Notes: generated from the letters alone by a model not told the origin. A DNA stretch of 64,000 bases from Teichococcus aerophilus (GCF_014490485.1 NZ_JACTVA010000003.1:178650-242649), one strand, 5' to 3'; shown: positions 53,868 to 63,291, counted from the stretch's first letter. Program-made: numbers and translations.

Positions 53868-55571
53868 TCAGCGGCGTGCCAGCCGCACGGCAAAGGCGCG
53901 GGTGGGGAATTCCGACCCATCCGCGCTCAGCATCACGTCCTTGTTCTGGTTCAGGTTGAAAGCCGGGGCACGGCCTTCCTGCGGGTCCCCGGCCACCCAG
54001 ACCCAGGACCCGCCGCCGATCCGCGCGAAGACCGGGTCGATCCGCGCCGGGAAGTTGCGGTCTCCGGTCCGGTAGCCGGTGCCGGCGGACTGGCTGGCGT
54101 CGAACAGACCCGCCACCTGCGTGGTGCTCGGCAAGCTCCAGCCGCCACCACAGGCGTCCAGCCCCCGCGCCCATCCCGCCGCCTGCCCCCACCCGATATC
54201 CACATCCGGCCCCACATACCATTCCAGGCGGGTGCGGCTGTCCAGGATGGCGCCGCATCCCAGAATCTGATAGCGCGCCGGGGCCTGGGTCTGCTGGGTC
54301 TGCTGGGTCTGCGGTGCCGGCCCAGTCTGGGTGGTGGTAGGCGGCTGGGTGGCGGCCGGCGGCTGCATCTTCCCGGGCGGCGCATTGTCCGGCCGGGTGG
54401 GCGTGCCGGGCATCTGGGTCACGACGATGGCCAGCATCGCCACCACCGTCACCCCGATAGAAAGGGTCAGCCGCCAGCGGCGCCAGAACGGCTTCGGCCC
54501 CGGGGGCACCGGGTCCGGCATGGGGTCGACCGCCGGGATGCGCGGTGCGGCCGCCGGCGGCTCCGGCGTGGTGCCCACCAGCGCCACCGGTGCCTGATTC
54601 CAGGCCGGCGGTGCCTCCCGCCAGGCGGAGGCGTTCTGTTCCAGGTACCCGCGCACCTCGACATCGCGTTCCGCCTGCTGGTGGCGCTGCAGGATGCCCC
54701 GGGCGGCGGCGGCCGTGGCGGCGTCGCCGCCCCTGCTCAGCTCCACCAGATGCGCCACCACGCCTAAGCGGTGCCGCCAGTTGTCGGCGGCCAGGTCAGC
54801 CAGGATGGCAGGCTCGATCAGTGGCCGCGCTGTGGCGGGGCTGTGGGCGATCAGTGGGTCGCCGCTGCCGCGCGCCGCCAGGAATTGCGGCGTCTGGTGC
54901 CGGACGGAAGACTGCACGTGCCGCACCACGTCATAGAGCAGGATGCGGCCGTCTCGGTCCTGGTCCGCCCGGCCATCGCCCAGCCCTTCGACGATGGCGG
55001 CGGTGAAGCGGCCCATCACCTGGCCGTCCCGTGCCGTCTCCACCTCCCCCGCCGTCTGGATCTCGCTGGAGGCGGAGAGGATGTAGAACCCGCTGGCTTC
55101 CTGCAGCGAGCGTAGCTGGCTGGCGACATCGCCGCGCAGATCCTGCGTGGCGGCGCCGGAAAAGCAGCAATCCAGCAGCAGCACCACGGAATCGCAATCC
55201 GAGTTGGCCACCAGGTCGCGCACATGCCGCGCTGGGATGGAGGTGGCGTGCAGCGCCTTCGCTCGCGTATCCGACGTCGCCAGGCAGAGATTGCCGGCGC
55301 GGTCCAGCTTGCCATGCCCGGCATAGTGGATGAGCACGAGGTCGCCGCGCCCTGCCCCGGCCAATTCCTCCTCGATCGCCGCCTTGATCTCGCCGCTGGT
55401 GGCATCGGGGAAGCTGCGGATGTCGAAGGCGCCGCGCGCCGGGTCGCCCAGGATCTCGGCCAGGGCGGCGATGTCGTTCAGCGGGCCGTGTAGCGGCGGC
55501 AGCTCACTATCCGGGCGAAAGCTCTGGTTGCCGATCAGGAAGGCGACGCGCCGGCCCGGCTGCGCGTCCAT
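53868..55571 (-). CDS. Caspase-like (C14) protease with membrane span and DUF1566/Lcl-like C-terminal domain
   Basis: A 567-residue protein. Residues 1-245 are a caspase-fold protease: RVAFLIGNQSF opens it, and the catalytic dyad is His86 (IHYAGHG) and Cys136 in LLDCCFSG. Residues 255-320 are helical. A Pro-rich linker leads to one membrane helix at about 368-386 (basic WRRWR before it, so N-terminus inside). A Pro/Gln/Thr-rich stalk (390-432, QTQQTQQTQ) carries a C-terminal DUF1566/Lcl-type beta domain (434-567: DSRTRLEWYV, GGGWSLPSTTQVAGLF, WVWVAGDPQEG). I infer a cytoplasmic protease controlled by a periplasmic sensor. It starts 4 bases after the EACC1-like gene. Confidence 0.87.
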   Translation of the reverse strand: MDAQPGRRVAFLIGNQSFRPDSELPPLHGPLNDIAALAEILGDPARGAFDIRSFPDATSGEIKAAIEEELAGAGRGDLVLIHYAGHGKLDRAGNLCLATSDTRAKALHATSIPARHVRDLVANSDCDSVVLLLDCCFSGAATQDLRGDVASQLRSLQEASGFYILSASSEIQTAGEVETARDGQVMGRFTAAIVEGLGDGRADQDRDGRILLYDVVRHVQSSVRHQTPQFLAARGSGDPLIAHSPATARPLIEPAILADLAADNWRHRLGVVAHLVELSRGGDAATAAAARGILQRHQQAERDVEVRGYLEQNASAWREAPPAWNQAPVALVGTTPEPPAAAPRIPAVDPMPDPVPPGPKPFWRRWRLTLSIGVTVVAMLAIVVTQMPGTPTRPDNAPPGKMQPPAATQPPTTTQTGPAPQTQQTQQTQAPARYQILGCGAILDSRTRLEWYVGPDVDIGWGQAAGWARGLDACGGGWSLPSTTQVAGLFDASQSAGTGYRTGDRNFPARIDPVFARIGGGSWVWVAGDPQEGRAPAFNLNQNKDVMLSADGSEFPTRAFAVRLARR

Positions 55572-55575
55572 GGCG

Positions 55576-55917
55576 TCAGGGCGCGGCGCCGCTGAGCGCC
55601 TTCAGCACCAGCGCGTCGTCGATATTCTTGGCGTTGACCTCGATCTGCTGCCCGTCCGGCCGCGTCACCTTCACGACCAGGGTGCGCTCCCGCACGAAAT
55701 ACGCCTTCAGACATTCGATCACGGCCGTCAGCGCCCCGCCGGTGATGAGGCCGAGGGCGATCTGGCCGATGGTCACCGCATCTCCGCGCTCGCCCGCCGC
55801 CGGCGGCTGGGCCACCAGCGAAGCGGGCACGCCGGCCCGGGACAGGTTTCGGTTGAGATCGCGGGTCAGGCTGGCCAGCCGCTCTGGCGACAGCTCCCCG
55901 GACAGGGAGACGATCAT
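55576..55917 (-). CDS. EACC1-like effector-associated component
   Basis: A 113-residue protein. It opens with a beta strand and helix (IVSLSGELSPERLASLTRDLNRNLS), then VAQPPAAGERGD, a hydrophobic helix TIGQIALGLITGGALTAVIECLKAYF (44-69), and a closing beta hairpin VVKVTRPDGQQIEVNAKNIDD. The order PPaxGexG, VALGxGG, then VxVxxPDGxxVxxxAxNI is that of the effector-associated constant component EACC1, found beside caspases and other effectors in bacterial conflict systems. Recognised from memory of the family, not by search. It is the first gene of a two-gene operon with the caspase-like protease; promoter in 55918-56046. Confidence 0.75.
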   Translation of the reverse strand: MIVSLSGELSPERLASLTRDLNRNLSRAGVPASLVAQPPAAGERGDAVTIGQIALGLITGGALTAVIECLKAYFVRERTLVVKVTRPDGQQIEVNAKNIDDALVLKALSGAAP

Positions 55918-56046
55918 GACGCGCCCTCGCGCTTGCGATGCGCCACGCTAAACGGTTCGATACCGGAATGTAAAGCCGGGAGTTAATCCGCCGCCGTCCA
56001 TAAGGCCGTTTGCCAGCCGGGCCGGGCGTGGCAATTTGCGCCGCAG

Positions 56047-57324
56047 ATGACCCTGATCCCCACCACCTTCCGCAATCCCCGCTTTCTGGTCATGCTCGCC
56101 CTCGGCTTCGCGGCGGGTGCGCCGCTGCCGCTGGTGCTGGCCATCCTGCGACGGTGGATGACGGAATCCGGCATCTCCCTCACCGAGATCGGCATGACCG
56201 CGCTGATCGGCCTGCCCTACTCGCTGAAATTCGTCTGGTCCCCGCTGCTGGACAACGCCCTGCCGCCGGCTTTCCGCAGTTGGGGGCGACGGCGCGGCTG
56301 GCTGGCGGTGATCCAGCCACTGTTGATGGTCGCGATCCTGACCATGGGGATGACCAACCCGGCGGTGGCACCGCTGGCCACCGTCTGCGCCGCCATCGCC
56401 GTCGCCTTCCTCTCCGCCAGCCAGGACATCGTCATCGATGCCTACCGCATCGAGATGCTGGAGGAGCGGGAACAGGGCCTGGGCCTTGCCTTCTATGTCT
56501 GGGGCTACCGGCTGGCCCTGCTGGCGGTCGGCGCCGGGGTGCTCTGGATCTCGGAATACACTGGCTGGTTCTGGGCCTTCGCCTATGCAGCAGCGCTGAT
56601 CCTGGTGGGGTTCGTCGCGGTCTGGCTGGGGCCGGAGGTGCTCTCCCCCCGCCCGCGCGTGGCGGTGGCCGGCTTCGCCGCCCGCATGCGCGCCGCGGTG
56701 GTGGACCCCTTCGCCGACTTCATGCGCCGCCCCTACTGGATCGCCATCCTGCTGTTCGTCGCCCTGTTCAAGCTGGGGGAGGCCCTGGCGGCCGTGATGG
56801 TCACGCCCTTCCAGGCGCAGCTGGGCTTCACGCGCAGTGAGGTCGCGCAGGTCGGCAGCGTCTTCGGCCTGTTCGCCACCCTGCTCGGCGCGCTGGCCGG
56901 CGGCTGGCTGGTCGCGAAGATCGGCACCGCGCGGGCGCTGATCCTGACCGGGCTCGGGCAGATGCTCTCCAACGTCATGTATATCTGGCTGGCCTTCGCC
57001 GGCCACGACATGACGGTGTTCTACCTGCAGACCGGCGTGGAGAACTTCACCGATGGCCTGGCCGATGCCGCCTTCCTCACCTACCTCTCGGCGCTGACCA
57101 GCCGCGCCTTCACCGCCACGCAATACGCCCTGCTCTCCTCGCTCGCGGCAGTCGGCACGCGCACGGTGGGCGCTTTCAGCGGCGGTCTGGCCACGGCGCT
57201 GGGCTGGCCGGCCTTCTTCGGCCTGACCATGGTGGCGGCGTTGCCCGCCATGTTCATCATGCTCTTCCTGCTGAAGAAGCTGCCGCCGGAGCCGAAGGCG
57301 CGGCCGGTGGCGATCGCGGAGTAG
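56047..57324 (+). CDS. ampG: AmpG-type muropeptide permease (MFS)
   Basis: A 425-residue carrier with 12 predicted spans. FLVMLALGFAAGAPLPLVLAILRRWMTESGISLTEIGMTALIGLPYSLKFVWSPLLD is the AmpG opening, and ASQDIVIDAYRIEMLEEREQGLG is the conserved loop with the Asp residues. AmpG imports anhydromuropeptides for cell-wall recycling. Together with the lytic transglycosylase at 63292 and the ldtD/mepK pair it forms part of the wall-turnover set of the window, though not as one operon. Confidence 0.9.
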   Translation: MTLIPTTFRNPRFLVMLALGFAAGAPLPLVLAILRRWMTESGISLTEIGMTALIGLPYSLKFVWSPLLDNALPPAFRSWGRRRGWLAVIQPLLMVAILTMGMTNPAVAPLATVCAAIAVAFLSASQDIVIDAYRIEMLEEREQGLGLAFYVWGYRLALLAVGAGVLWISEYTGWFWAFAYAAALILVGFVAVWLGPEVLSPRPRVAVAGFAARMRAAVVDPFADFMRRPYWIAILLFVALFKLGEALAAVMVTPFQAQLGFTRSEVAQVGSVFGLFATLLGALAGGWLVAKIGTARALILTGLGQMLSNVMYIWLAFAGHDMTVFYLQTGVENFTDGLADAAFLTYLSALTSRAFTATQYALLSSLAAVGTRTVGAFSGGLATALGWPAFFGLTMVAALPAMFIMLFLLKKLPPEPKARPVAIAE

Positions 57325-57330
57325 GCCCCG

Positions 57331-58137
57331 CTAAGCGCGCCGGCGGATCAGACCTAAGCCGGCCACAAATGCTGCCGAAGGCACGAGCATCTCGAACATC
57401 GCGAAGGCGATGGAGCTGGCTGCGGCGTTCGTCATCATGGTCGGCCACAGAATGGCTGCCAGTGCGGGAATGAGCACCGTACCTGCATGCACAGGCCGTT
57501 CCCGCCAGCGCCGACGGAGAAAGCGGCCGATCCACCAGAAGGCAAACGCGCTTGCAAACACGTAGACCAGAATAAGGCCAAGGGCTTGCGGAAGCGGCAA
57601 TCCAAGGGGCTGTACCAAGCCGAGCATCACCACCAGCCCGATATACATCGACAGGAAAACAAGCCAGACGACCAGGAAACGGAGCCTGCTGGCGAATGAC
57701 TGCCGCCTCAGCCCGCTGTCACCCCCTGTCTCGGGCATCGCCAGACGCCGGGCCTGCCGCCGATGGTGTTGGATGCCGAGCAGACACGCGATGGTCGGCA
57801 GACTGAACACCAGAAGTGTAGCGAACAGAACAGCCGCACCCTCTTCCTTCTTGGTCATGAGCCACGCAATGCCAGCACCGCTCAGCAGCACCGCCATCGT
57901 AACATCGGCGTCGGCACCAGCCCGCTTTGAGAGCCAGTAGCCACCGCGCCATACCAAGACCAACGCTGCCACCGCCAGCACGCACATGACAATGCCGGCG
58001 AGAGCGGGGTAATCAGGCGCCGCCGCCTGTACCGCCGCATTACCGATGATCGGCAACAGCGCGGCACCACCGATCATCAGCATCGCTGTTCCAAATTGGG
58101 CCATTCCAAAGGTCCAGCGGCTAGCGACGGTCGACAT
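57331..58137 (-). CDS. Unrecognised multi-span membrane protein
   Basis: A 268-residue protein with seven or eight hydrophobic segments: about 15-35, 45-65, 82-95, 104-120, 152-172, 180-202, 218-235 and 240-262. Short Arg-rich loops (HHRRQARR, RRRWRERP) suggest cytoplasmic sides. I recognise no family. Its base composition is visibly less GC-rich than its neighbours, with more A/T at third codon positions, and it faces ampG end to end (6-base gap). It may be acquired. The ribosome site is weak. Confidence 0.7.
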   Translation of the reverse strand: MSTVASRWTFGMAQFGTAMLMIGGAALLPIIGNAAVQAAAPDYPALAGIVMCVLAVAALVLVWRGGYWLSKRAGADADVTMAVLLSGAGIAWLMTKKEEGAAVLFATLLVFSLPTIACLLGIQHHRRQARRLAMPETGGDSGLRRQSFASRLRFLVVWLVFLSMYIGLVVMLGLVQPLGLPLPQALGLILVYVFASAFAFWWIGRFLRRRWRERPVHAGTVLIPALAAILWPTMMTNAAASSIAFAMFEMLVPSAAFVAGLGLIRRRA

Positions 58138-58293
58138 GCGGCAAGGCTTCCTGGATGCGGAATTTCTTTCAGGCTAACATAACATTGGTGTCATCACCAC
58201 GGTTCCCCAGCATGGGTTGCCATCCCCGCCCCCTGGCGGCAAACCTTCCCGGCAGAAGGCCGCCAAGGCCCGCCACCCGGAAGGAAATCCCCC

Positions 58294-59325
58294 ATGAACC
58301 TCGCCCGCTTCCCGCGCATCCGCCTCGGCCACCTGCCGACGCCGCTGGAGCCGATGGAGAATCTCTCCCGCCATCTGGCCGGCCCCGATGGCGGCCCGAA
58401 TCTCTGGATCAAGCGGGATGACTGCACCGGGCTTTCCACCGGCGGCAATAAGACCCGCAAGCTGGAATACCTGATGGCCGATGCCCTGGCGCAGGGCGCG
58501 GATACCGTCATCACCCAGGGTGCCACCCAGTCCAACCACGCCCGGCAGACGGCGGCGGCGGCGGCCAAGCTGGGCCTCGCCTGCCATATCCTGCTGGAGG
58601 ACCGCACCGGCTACACCGACGACGCCTACGCGCAATCCGGCAACGTGTTGCTGGACCGGCTGCACGGCGCCAGCATCGCCCGCTTCCCCGGCGGCACGGA
58701 CATGCAGGCGCAGATGGAGTCCATGGCCGCCGAGCTGCGCCAGGCCGGCCGCAAGCCCTATGTCATCCCCGGCGGCGGCTCCAACGCCGTTGGTGCACTG
58801 GGCTATGTGAATGCGGCGCTGGAACTCGTCGCGCAGGCAGCGGAGATCGGGCTGCGCGTCGACCATGTCGTGCACGCCACCGGCAGCTCCGGCACCCAGG
58901 CGGGTCTGGTGGCCGGGCTGGTGGCGCTGAATTCCGGCATCCCGGTGCTGGGCATCGGCGTCCGCGCCCCGCGCGAGAAGCAGGAAGCCAATGTGCTGGC
59001 GCTGGCCGAGAAGGTAGCGACGCATCTGGGCCTGCCCGGCATCGTGAAGGCCGAGCATGTCGTCGCCAATTGCGATTATGTCGGCCAGGGCTACGGCCTG
59101 CCCACCGAAGGCATGGTCGCGGCGGTGACGCTGCTGGCCGAGAAGGAAGGCATCCTGCTGGACCCGGTTTATTCCGGCAAAGGCATGGCCGGGCTGATCG
59201 ACCTGGTGCGCAAGGGCCACTTCAAGAAGGGCGAGAACGTCGTGTTCGTGCACACCGGCGGCGCCGTTGGCCTCTTCGCCTATCCGGACGCGCTGGGCGT
59301 GGCGACCGACAAGGCGGATGCGTGA
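58294..59325 (+). CDS. D-cysteine desulfhydrase / L-cysteate sulfo-lyase type PLP enzyme
   Basis: A 343-residue fold-type II PLP enzyme of the ACC deaminase family. [29 protein letters not shown] contains the cofactor lysine (GGNKTRK), and [22 protein letters not shown] is the substrate loop. [16 protein letters not shown] binds the phosphate. Such enzymes split D-cysteine to sulfide, ammonia and pyruvate, or L-cysteate to sulfite in some alphaproteobacteria; sequence alone does not decide. GGAAGGAAA precedes the ATG. A terminator follows at 59403. Confidence 0.9.
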   Translation: MNLARFPRIRLGHLPTPLEPMENLSRHLAGPDGGPNLWIKRDDCTGLSTGGNKTRKLEYLMADALAQGADTVITQGATQSNHARQTAAAAAKLGLACHILLEDRTGYTDDAYAQSGNVLLDRLHGASIARFPGGTDMQAQMESMAAELRQAGRKPYVIPGGGSNAVGALGYVNAALELVAQAAEIGLRVDHVVHATGSSGTQAGLVAGLVALNSGIPVLGIGVRAPREKQEANVLALAEKVATHLGLPGIVKAEHVVANCDYVGQGYGLPTEGMVAAVTLLAEKEGILLDPVYSGKGMAGLIDLVRKGHFKKGENVVFVHTGGAVGLFAYPDALGVATDKADA

Positions 59326-59402
59326 TGGCGTGATCGCCGTGGGCTAACGTGGCCACGGAAATCCGCCGCCCCTGAAGTGGGCGGCCGTAGCGAGGACAAG
59401 GA

Positions 59403-59430
59403 AAAGGCCGGGGACATCACCCCGGCCTTT
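59403..59430. terminator. Bidirectional rho-independent terminator
   Basis: AAAGGCCGGGG (59403-59413) pairs with CCCCGGCCTTT (59420-59430), six-base loop. It lies between the convergent desulfhydrase and histidine-kinase genes. Confidence 0.87.
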
Positions 59431-59465
59431 CCACCATCAGCCTTATCCGCGCCTGGCGCCTGGCC

Positions 59466-60638
59466 TCAGCGCGCCGTCATGCTGAAGACGAAGCGCGTCT
59501 CCTCGTCCGAAGACGTGGCGGTCAGTTCACCGCCATGGGCGCGGGCGATCTCGGACGCGACATAGAGCCCGAGGCCGAGGCCCTGCTGGTTCGGCCGCTG
59601 CACCGCGCGGAAGAAGGGCTTGAACAGGCCGCGCAGCATCTCCGGCGGCAATTCGGGGCCGCGGTTGGAGACGGAGAGCCGGAACTCGCTCCCCACCCGC
59701 GCGGTCTTCACCCGCACCGGGCCGGCCTCATCGCCATGTGCCAGCGCGTTGACCATCAGGTTGGAGAGCAGCTGCCCCATCCGCACCGGGTCGCAGTCCA
59801 GCCCGGCCGTGCCGTTGAACTCCGCCTCGATCGTGCGGTCTGGCCAGGCGCTGCGGCATTCCGCCACCACCTGCTCCAGCATCGGCTGCAACGGGCGGCC
59901 GGTGCCGAGGGTCAGCGGCAGCCCGTCACCCAGGCGGCCACGGGCGAAATCGGTGACGTTGTCGATCAGCCCCGCCATCCGCGCGCTGCTCTTCTGGATG
60001 ACGCCGATCACCTCCTGCGCCTCCTCCGGCACCGGCATACGCAGCAGCACGCGGCAGGCGGCGTTCACGGAGGCGAGCGGGTTGCGCAGGTCGTGGCCCA
60101 GCACGGCGATGAACTGCTCCCGCAGTTCGGCATCCCGCCGCTCGTCCCGCAACGCGGCCTCGGCGGAGAGCAGGCGGCGCTGGGATTGCAGGTGGAAGCC
60201 GATCAGCTCGGCGAACAGCCGGAACATGCCGATCACCTCGGGTGTGTTCAGGCGCGCCGGGCGCGGGTCAAGCGCGCAAAGCGTGCCGAAGAAGGTGCGG
60301 TCCGGCAGCAGGATCGGCATCGAGAGATAGCTCTGGAAACCGTACATCGCCGGGGTGTGGTGGCAGGCGAATTGCGGGTCCTCTGCCACGTGGTCGATCA
60401 CCACAGGCTTCTGGCTGTCGCGGATCTCGTCGCAGATGGTGGTCTGCACTTTCAGCTCGTCACCGGGCTTCAGGCCGAACTCCACCTCGTCCCGCACCTG
60501 GCAGGCGATCCAGCGGTCCTCGGTGACGCGGGCGACGGCGGCGAAGCGCATCCCGGTGGTCCGGCAGATGACCTCCAGGATCGTGGGCACCGCCTCGATG
60601 GCGCCCACCGCCGCCACGTCGGCGTTGAAGTCGTTCAT
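59466..60638 (-). CDS. GAF-domain sensor histidine kinase (soluble)
   Basis: A 390-residue cytoplasmic kinase. Residues 14-155 are a GAF domain (ICRTTGMRFAAVARVTEDRWIACQVRDEVEFGLKPGDEL, QSYLSMPILLPDRTFFGTLCALDP). A helix leads to the phosphoacceptor His182 in LGHDLRNPLASVNA. The ATPase has NLMVNALAHGD (N box) and GLGLGLYVASEIARAHGG. No receiver or partner regulator gene is adjacent, so it is an orphan kinase. GAF/HisKA proteins of this build include light and redox sensors, but the bilin cysteine is not evident. The start at 60638 is the start of homology. Confidence 0.9.
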   Translation of the reverse strand: MNDFNADVAAVGAIEAVPTILEVICRTTGMRFAAVARVTEDRWIACQVRDEVEFGLKPGDELKVQTTICDEIRDSQKPVVIDHVAEDPQFACHHTPAMYGFQSYLSMPILLPDRTFFGTLCALDPRPARLNTPEVIGMFRLFAELIGFHLQSQRRLLSAEAALRDERRDAELREQFIAVLGHDLRNPLASVNAACRVLLRMPVPEEAQEVIGVIQKSSARMAGLIDNVTDFARGRLGDGLPLTLGTGRPLQPMLEQVVAECRSAWPDRTIEAEFNGTAGLDCDPVRMGQLLSNLMVNALAHGDEAGPVRVKTARVGSEFRLSVSNRGPELPPEMLRGLFKPFFRAVQRPNQQGLGLGLYVASEIARAHGGELTATSSDEETRFVFSMTAR

Positions 60639-60667
60639 GCGGTTGCCTCTCGCCCCACCAAAGCAGC

Positions 60668-61603
60668 TCAGCCGATCCAGGCCAGATAGAGCGACACCGT
60701 AACCAGGGACAAGACCGTACTGAACAGGATGGTGGCCGATGTCATGCGTGCGGCGCGGCGGTAGTATTCCGCCAGCATGAAAGGCCCGGTGCCGGTGGGC
60801 AGCGCCGCCGCCAGCACCGCGGTGTGGGTGGCCAGCGGTGGCAGGCGGAACACCTGCGTCGCCAGCAGCCAGACCAGCACTGGCAGCGCCAGCAGCTTCA
60901 ACGCCACCAGCAGCAGCGTGCCATTCAGGTCCTTGCCGCGCACCGTGCCCTGCTGCGCCAGGAACAGCCCCAGCGCCACCAGTGCGCAGGGGGAGGCAGC
61001 GCCGCCCAGCAACCGCAGGAAGCTGCCGACGCTGTCCGGTATTGGCAGGCCGGTGCCCGAGGCCAGGGCCCCCAGCGCCGGCGCCACCAGCAGCGGGTTG
61101 CGGGCCAGCGCCGTGCCCACCTTGGCAGCCAGCTTCGCCGGCTGCCGTTCCTCCTGCACGCCGATCTCGATGCAGACGATGGCGGCGGCGAACAGCACGC
61201 AGACGGTCAGGATGGTGGCGATGGTCACCAGCGGCAGGCTCTCCGGCCCCAGCGCCATCAGGCAGAGCGGGAAGCCCATGTAGCCGGTGTTGGGATAGGC
61301 GGCGTTCAGCCCGTCCAGGCTGGCATCGGCCAGGTGGCGCGGGCCGCGCGCCCGCAGCGCCGCCGTCACGCCGAACAGCAGCAGGCTGCCCAGCCCGAAG
61401 GCGGCGACGAAGCCCGGCTGCCACAGGCTGGCCCAGGCGGTGCGGGACATGATGTCGAACAACAGCGCCGGCAGGGCCAGCCAGACGACGAAGCGGTTCA
61501 GCTCCGTCATCGCATCCGGCCCCAACACGTTGCGCCGCCGGGCCAGGTAGCCCAGCAGGATCAGCGCGAAGACCGGGAAGACGACGCCCAGCGTGGCCAG
61601 CAT
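60668..61603 (-). CDS. AEC-family transporter (auxin efflux carrier type)
   Basis: A 311-residue membrane protein with ten hydrophobic segments in two inverted repeats. FPVFALILLGYLARRRNVLGPDAMTELNRFVVWLALPALLF is the family opening, and AAYPNTGYMGFPLCLMALG the conserved proline-broken helix of the first half. Members carry malonate, dicarboxylates or other organic acids. A cryptic longer histidine-kinase frame overlaps it and is not real. It lies 29 bases upstream of the kinase gene on the same strand. Confidence 0.86.
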   Translation of the reverse strand: MLATLGVVFPVFALILLGYLARRRNVLGPDAMTELNRFVVWLALPALLFDIMSRTAWASLWQPGFVAAFGLGSLLLFGVTAALRARGPRHLADASLDGLNAAYPNTGYMGFPLCLMALGPESLPLVTIATILTVCVLFAAAIVCIEIGVQEERQPAKLAAKVGTALARNPLLVAPALGALASGTGLPIPDSVGSFLRLLGGAASPCALVALGLFLAQQGTVRGKDLNGTLLLVALKLLALPVLVWLLATQVFRLPPLATHTAVLAAALPTGTGPFMLAEYYRRAARMTSATILFSTVLSLVTVSLYLAWIG

Positions 61604-61663
61604 CAGCCGATGGCCAGCATCAGGAGGCAGCCGGCATCAGGCCGGGGCGTGTCCGGGCCGCAT

Positions 61664-62161
61664 CTACAGCTTGTCGCCCCGCAGCAGGCGGGACTTGTCC
61701 CGCTGCCAGTCGCGCTCCGCGATGGCGTGGCGCTTGTCGGCCTTGGACTTGCCCTCGCCGACGCCCAGCACGACCTTGGCGATGCCGCGGTCGTTGAACA
61801 GGATCTCCATCGGCACCAGCGTGATGCCTTCGCGCGTGATGGAGCCGGTCAAGGCCTGCACCTGCTTCTTGTGCAGCAGCAGCTTGCGCGGCCGGCGCGG
61901 CTCGAAATGCGCCATGAAGCTGCCGGCCTGCCATTCGGGGATGTAGCAGTTGAACAGCCACATCTCTCCGTTCCGCTCACCCGCCCAGGCATCGGTCAGC
62001 GCCGCGCGGCCGGAGCGGAGGGATTTCACCTCCGGCCCGATCAGCACGATGCCGGCCTCGAACGTCTCACCGATCTTGTAGTCGAAGCGTGCCTTGCGGT
62101 TCTGCGCGGCGGTGCCGTGCGAGATCAGCGAGGATTTCTTCTTCTTGTCCTTGGCGGCCAT
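61664..62161 (-). CDS. smpB: SsrA-binding protein SmpB
   Basis: A 165-residue partner of tmRNA in trans-translation. NRKARFDYKIGETFEAGIVLIGPEVKSLRSGRAAL is the OB-fold start; the C-terminal tail GEGKSKADKRHAIAERDWQRDKSRLLRG is the part that mimics the anticodon stem in the ribosome. It follows dapA by 7 bases, the usual alphaproteobacterial order. The tmRNA gene is not in the window. Confidence 0.96.
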   Translation of the reverse strand: MAAKDKKKKSSLISHGTAAQNRKARFDYKIGETFEAGIVLIGPEVKSLRSGRAALTDAWAGERNGEMWLFNCYIPEWQAGSFMAHFEPRRPRKLLLHKKQVQALTGSITREGITLVPMEILFNDRGIAKVVLGVGEGKSKADKRHAIAERDWQRDKSRLLRGDKL

Positions 62162-62168
62162 CAGGCTC

Positions 62169-63047
62169 TCAGTTCAGCAGCCCGGCGGAGACCATGGCGG
62201 CCTTCACGTGGGCACGGGTGGAATCGGCCACCGGCGCCATCGGCAGGCGGCAGAAGGCGGAGGACTTGGCCAGCAGGCTGGCCGCGTGCTTCACCGGGCC
62301 GGGTGAGGTCTCGCAGAACATCGCATCATGCACCGGCAGCAGCCGGTCCTGGATGGCGATGGCTTCCTCGATGTTCCCGGCGGCCCAGGCGGCGTGCATC
62401 TCGGCGCACAGGCGCGGCGCGATGTTGGCCGTCACGCTGATGCAGCCATGGCCGCCGGCGGCCAGGAAGGCCAGCGCCGTATGGTCCTCGCCCGAAAGCT
62501 GGGAGAAATCGGGGCCGATGGCGGCGCGGGTGTGCAGCGGCCGTGCCAGGTTGGCGGTCGCGTCCTTCACGCCGACGATGTTCGGGTGCTTGGCCAGCCG
62601 CGCCATCGTCTCCACCGACATGTCCACCACGCTGCGCGGCGGGATGTTGTAGATGATGATCGGCAGGTCCACCGCATTGGCGATGGCCATGAAGTGCAGG
62701 TACATGCCTTCCTGCGTCGGCTTGTTGTAGTAGGGGGTGACGATCAGCGCCGCATCCGCGCCGGCATCCTTGGCGTGGCGCGTCAGCTCGATCGCTTCCT
62801 CGGTGCTGTTGCTGCCGGCGCCGGCGATGACGGGCACGCGGCCGCCGGCGGCCTCGACGCACAGCTCCACCACCTTGTGGTGCTCGGCGTGGGAAAGCGT
62901 CGGGCTCTCACCCGTGGTGCCGACCGGGATCAGCCCCTGGGTGCCTTCCTTGATCTGCCACTCCACAAATTCCTGGAAGGCTTTCGGGTCCAGGGACCCG
63001 TCCTCGGCCATCGGCGTGATCAGCGCGACGAGGGAACCCTTGAACAT
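62169..63047 (-). CDS. dapA: 4-hydroxy-tetrahydrodipicolinate synthase
   Basis: A 292-residue lysine/diaminopimelate pathway enzyme that condenses pyruvate with aspartate semialdehyde. [11 protein letters not shown] holds the catalytic Thr pair, [11 protein letters not shown] the Tyr and Arg, and [10 protein letters not shown] the Schiff-base Lys. Length equals the E. coli enzyme. It is the true DapA, unlike the paralogue cut by the left edge. An open extension to 63836 is a coding shadow of the next gene. smpB follows. Confidence 0.96.
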   Translation of the reverse strand: MFKGSLVALITPMAEDGSLDPKAFQEFVEWQIKEGTQGLIPVGTTGESPTLSHAEHHKVVELCVEAAGGRVPVIAGAGSNSTEEAIELTRHAKDAGADAALIVTPYYNKPTQEGMYLHFMAIANAVDLPIIIYNIPPRSVVDMSVETMARLAKHPNIVGVKDATANLARPLHTRAAIGPDFSQLSGEDHTALAFLAAGGHGCISVTANIAPRLCAEMHAAWAAGNIEEAIAIQDRLLPVHDAMFCETSPGPVKHAASLLAKSSAFCRLPMAPVADSTRAHVKAAMVSAGLLN

Positions 63048-63291
63048 CGGAATGACTTTCCTTCCCGGAGAAGATTGGCTGGGGGCAACGCCGGCGGGAC
63101 AATCCTCACCCGGCTTCAGCCGCAAGCTAGGGGCGGCGGGGCGGTGGGACAAGCCATGCGCCACATGTCGGGTTGCATTCCAGCCCTGCCCGCCCCCGGC
63201 GATAAGGCGCGGAGGGTACGGGATTTTTCCCGCCCGCCCCGGCCGAGTGCTGCCGGGACAAGCGCGGCCGGATGGGCTAGAAGCTCTGCCC

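Noticed and set aside
52193..53920. A minus-strand frame extending the GntR protein to about 811 residues
   Set aside because: It runs antisense through the aldehyde dehydrogenase gene; the winged-helix start at 52192 is the normal N-terminus.
59466..61424. A 652-codon version of the histidine kinase
   Set aside because: The first 260 codons lie out of frame inside the AEC transporter gene, and the GAF domain begins at 60638.
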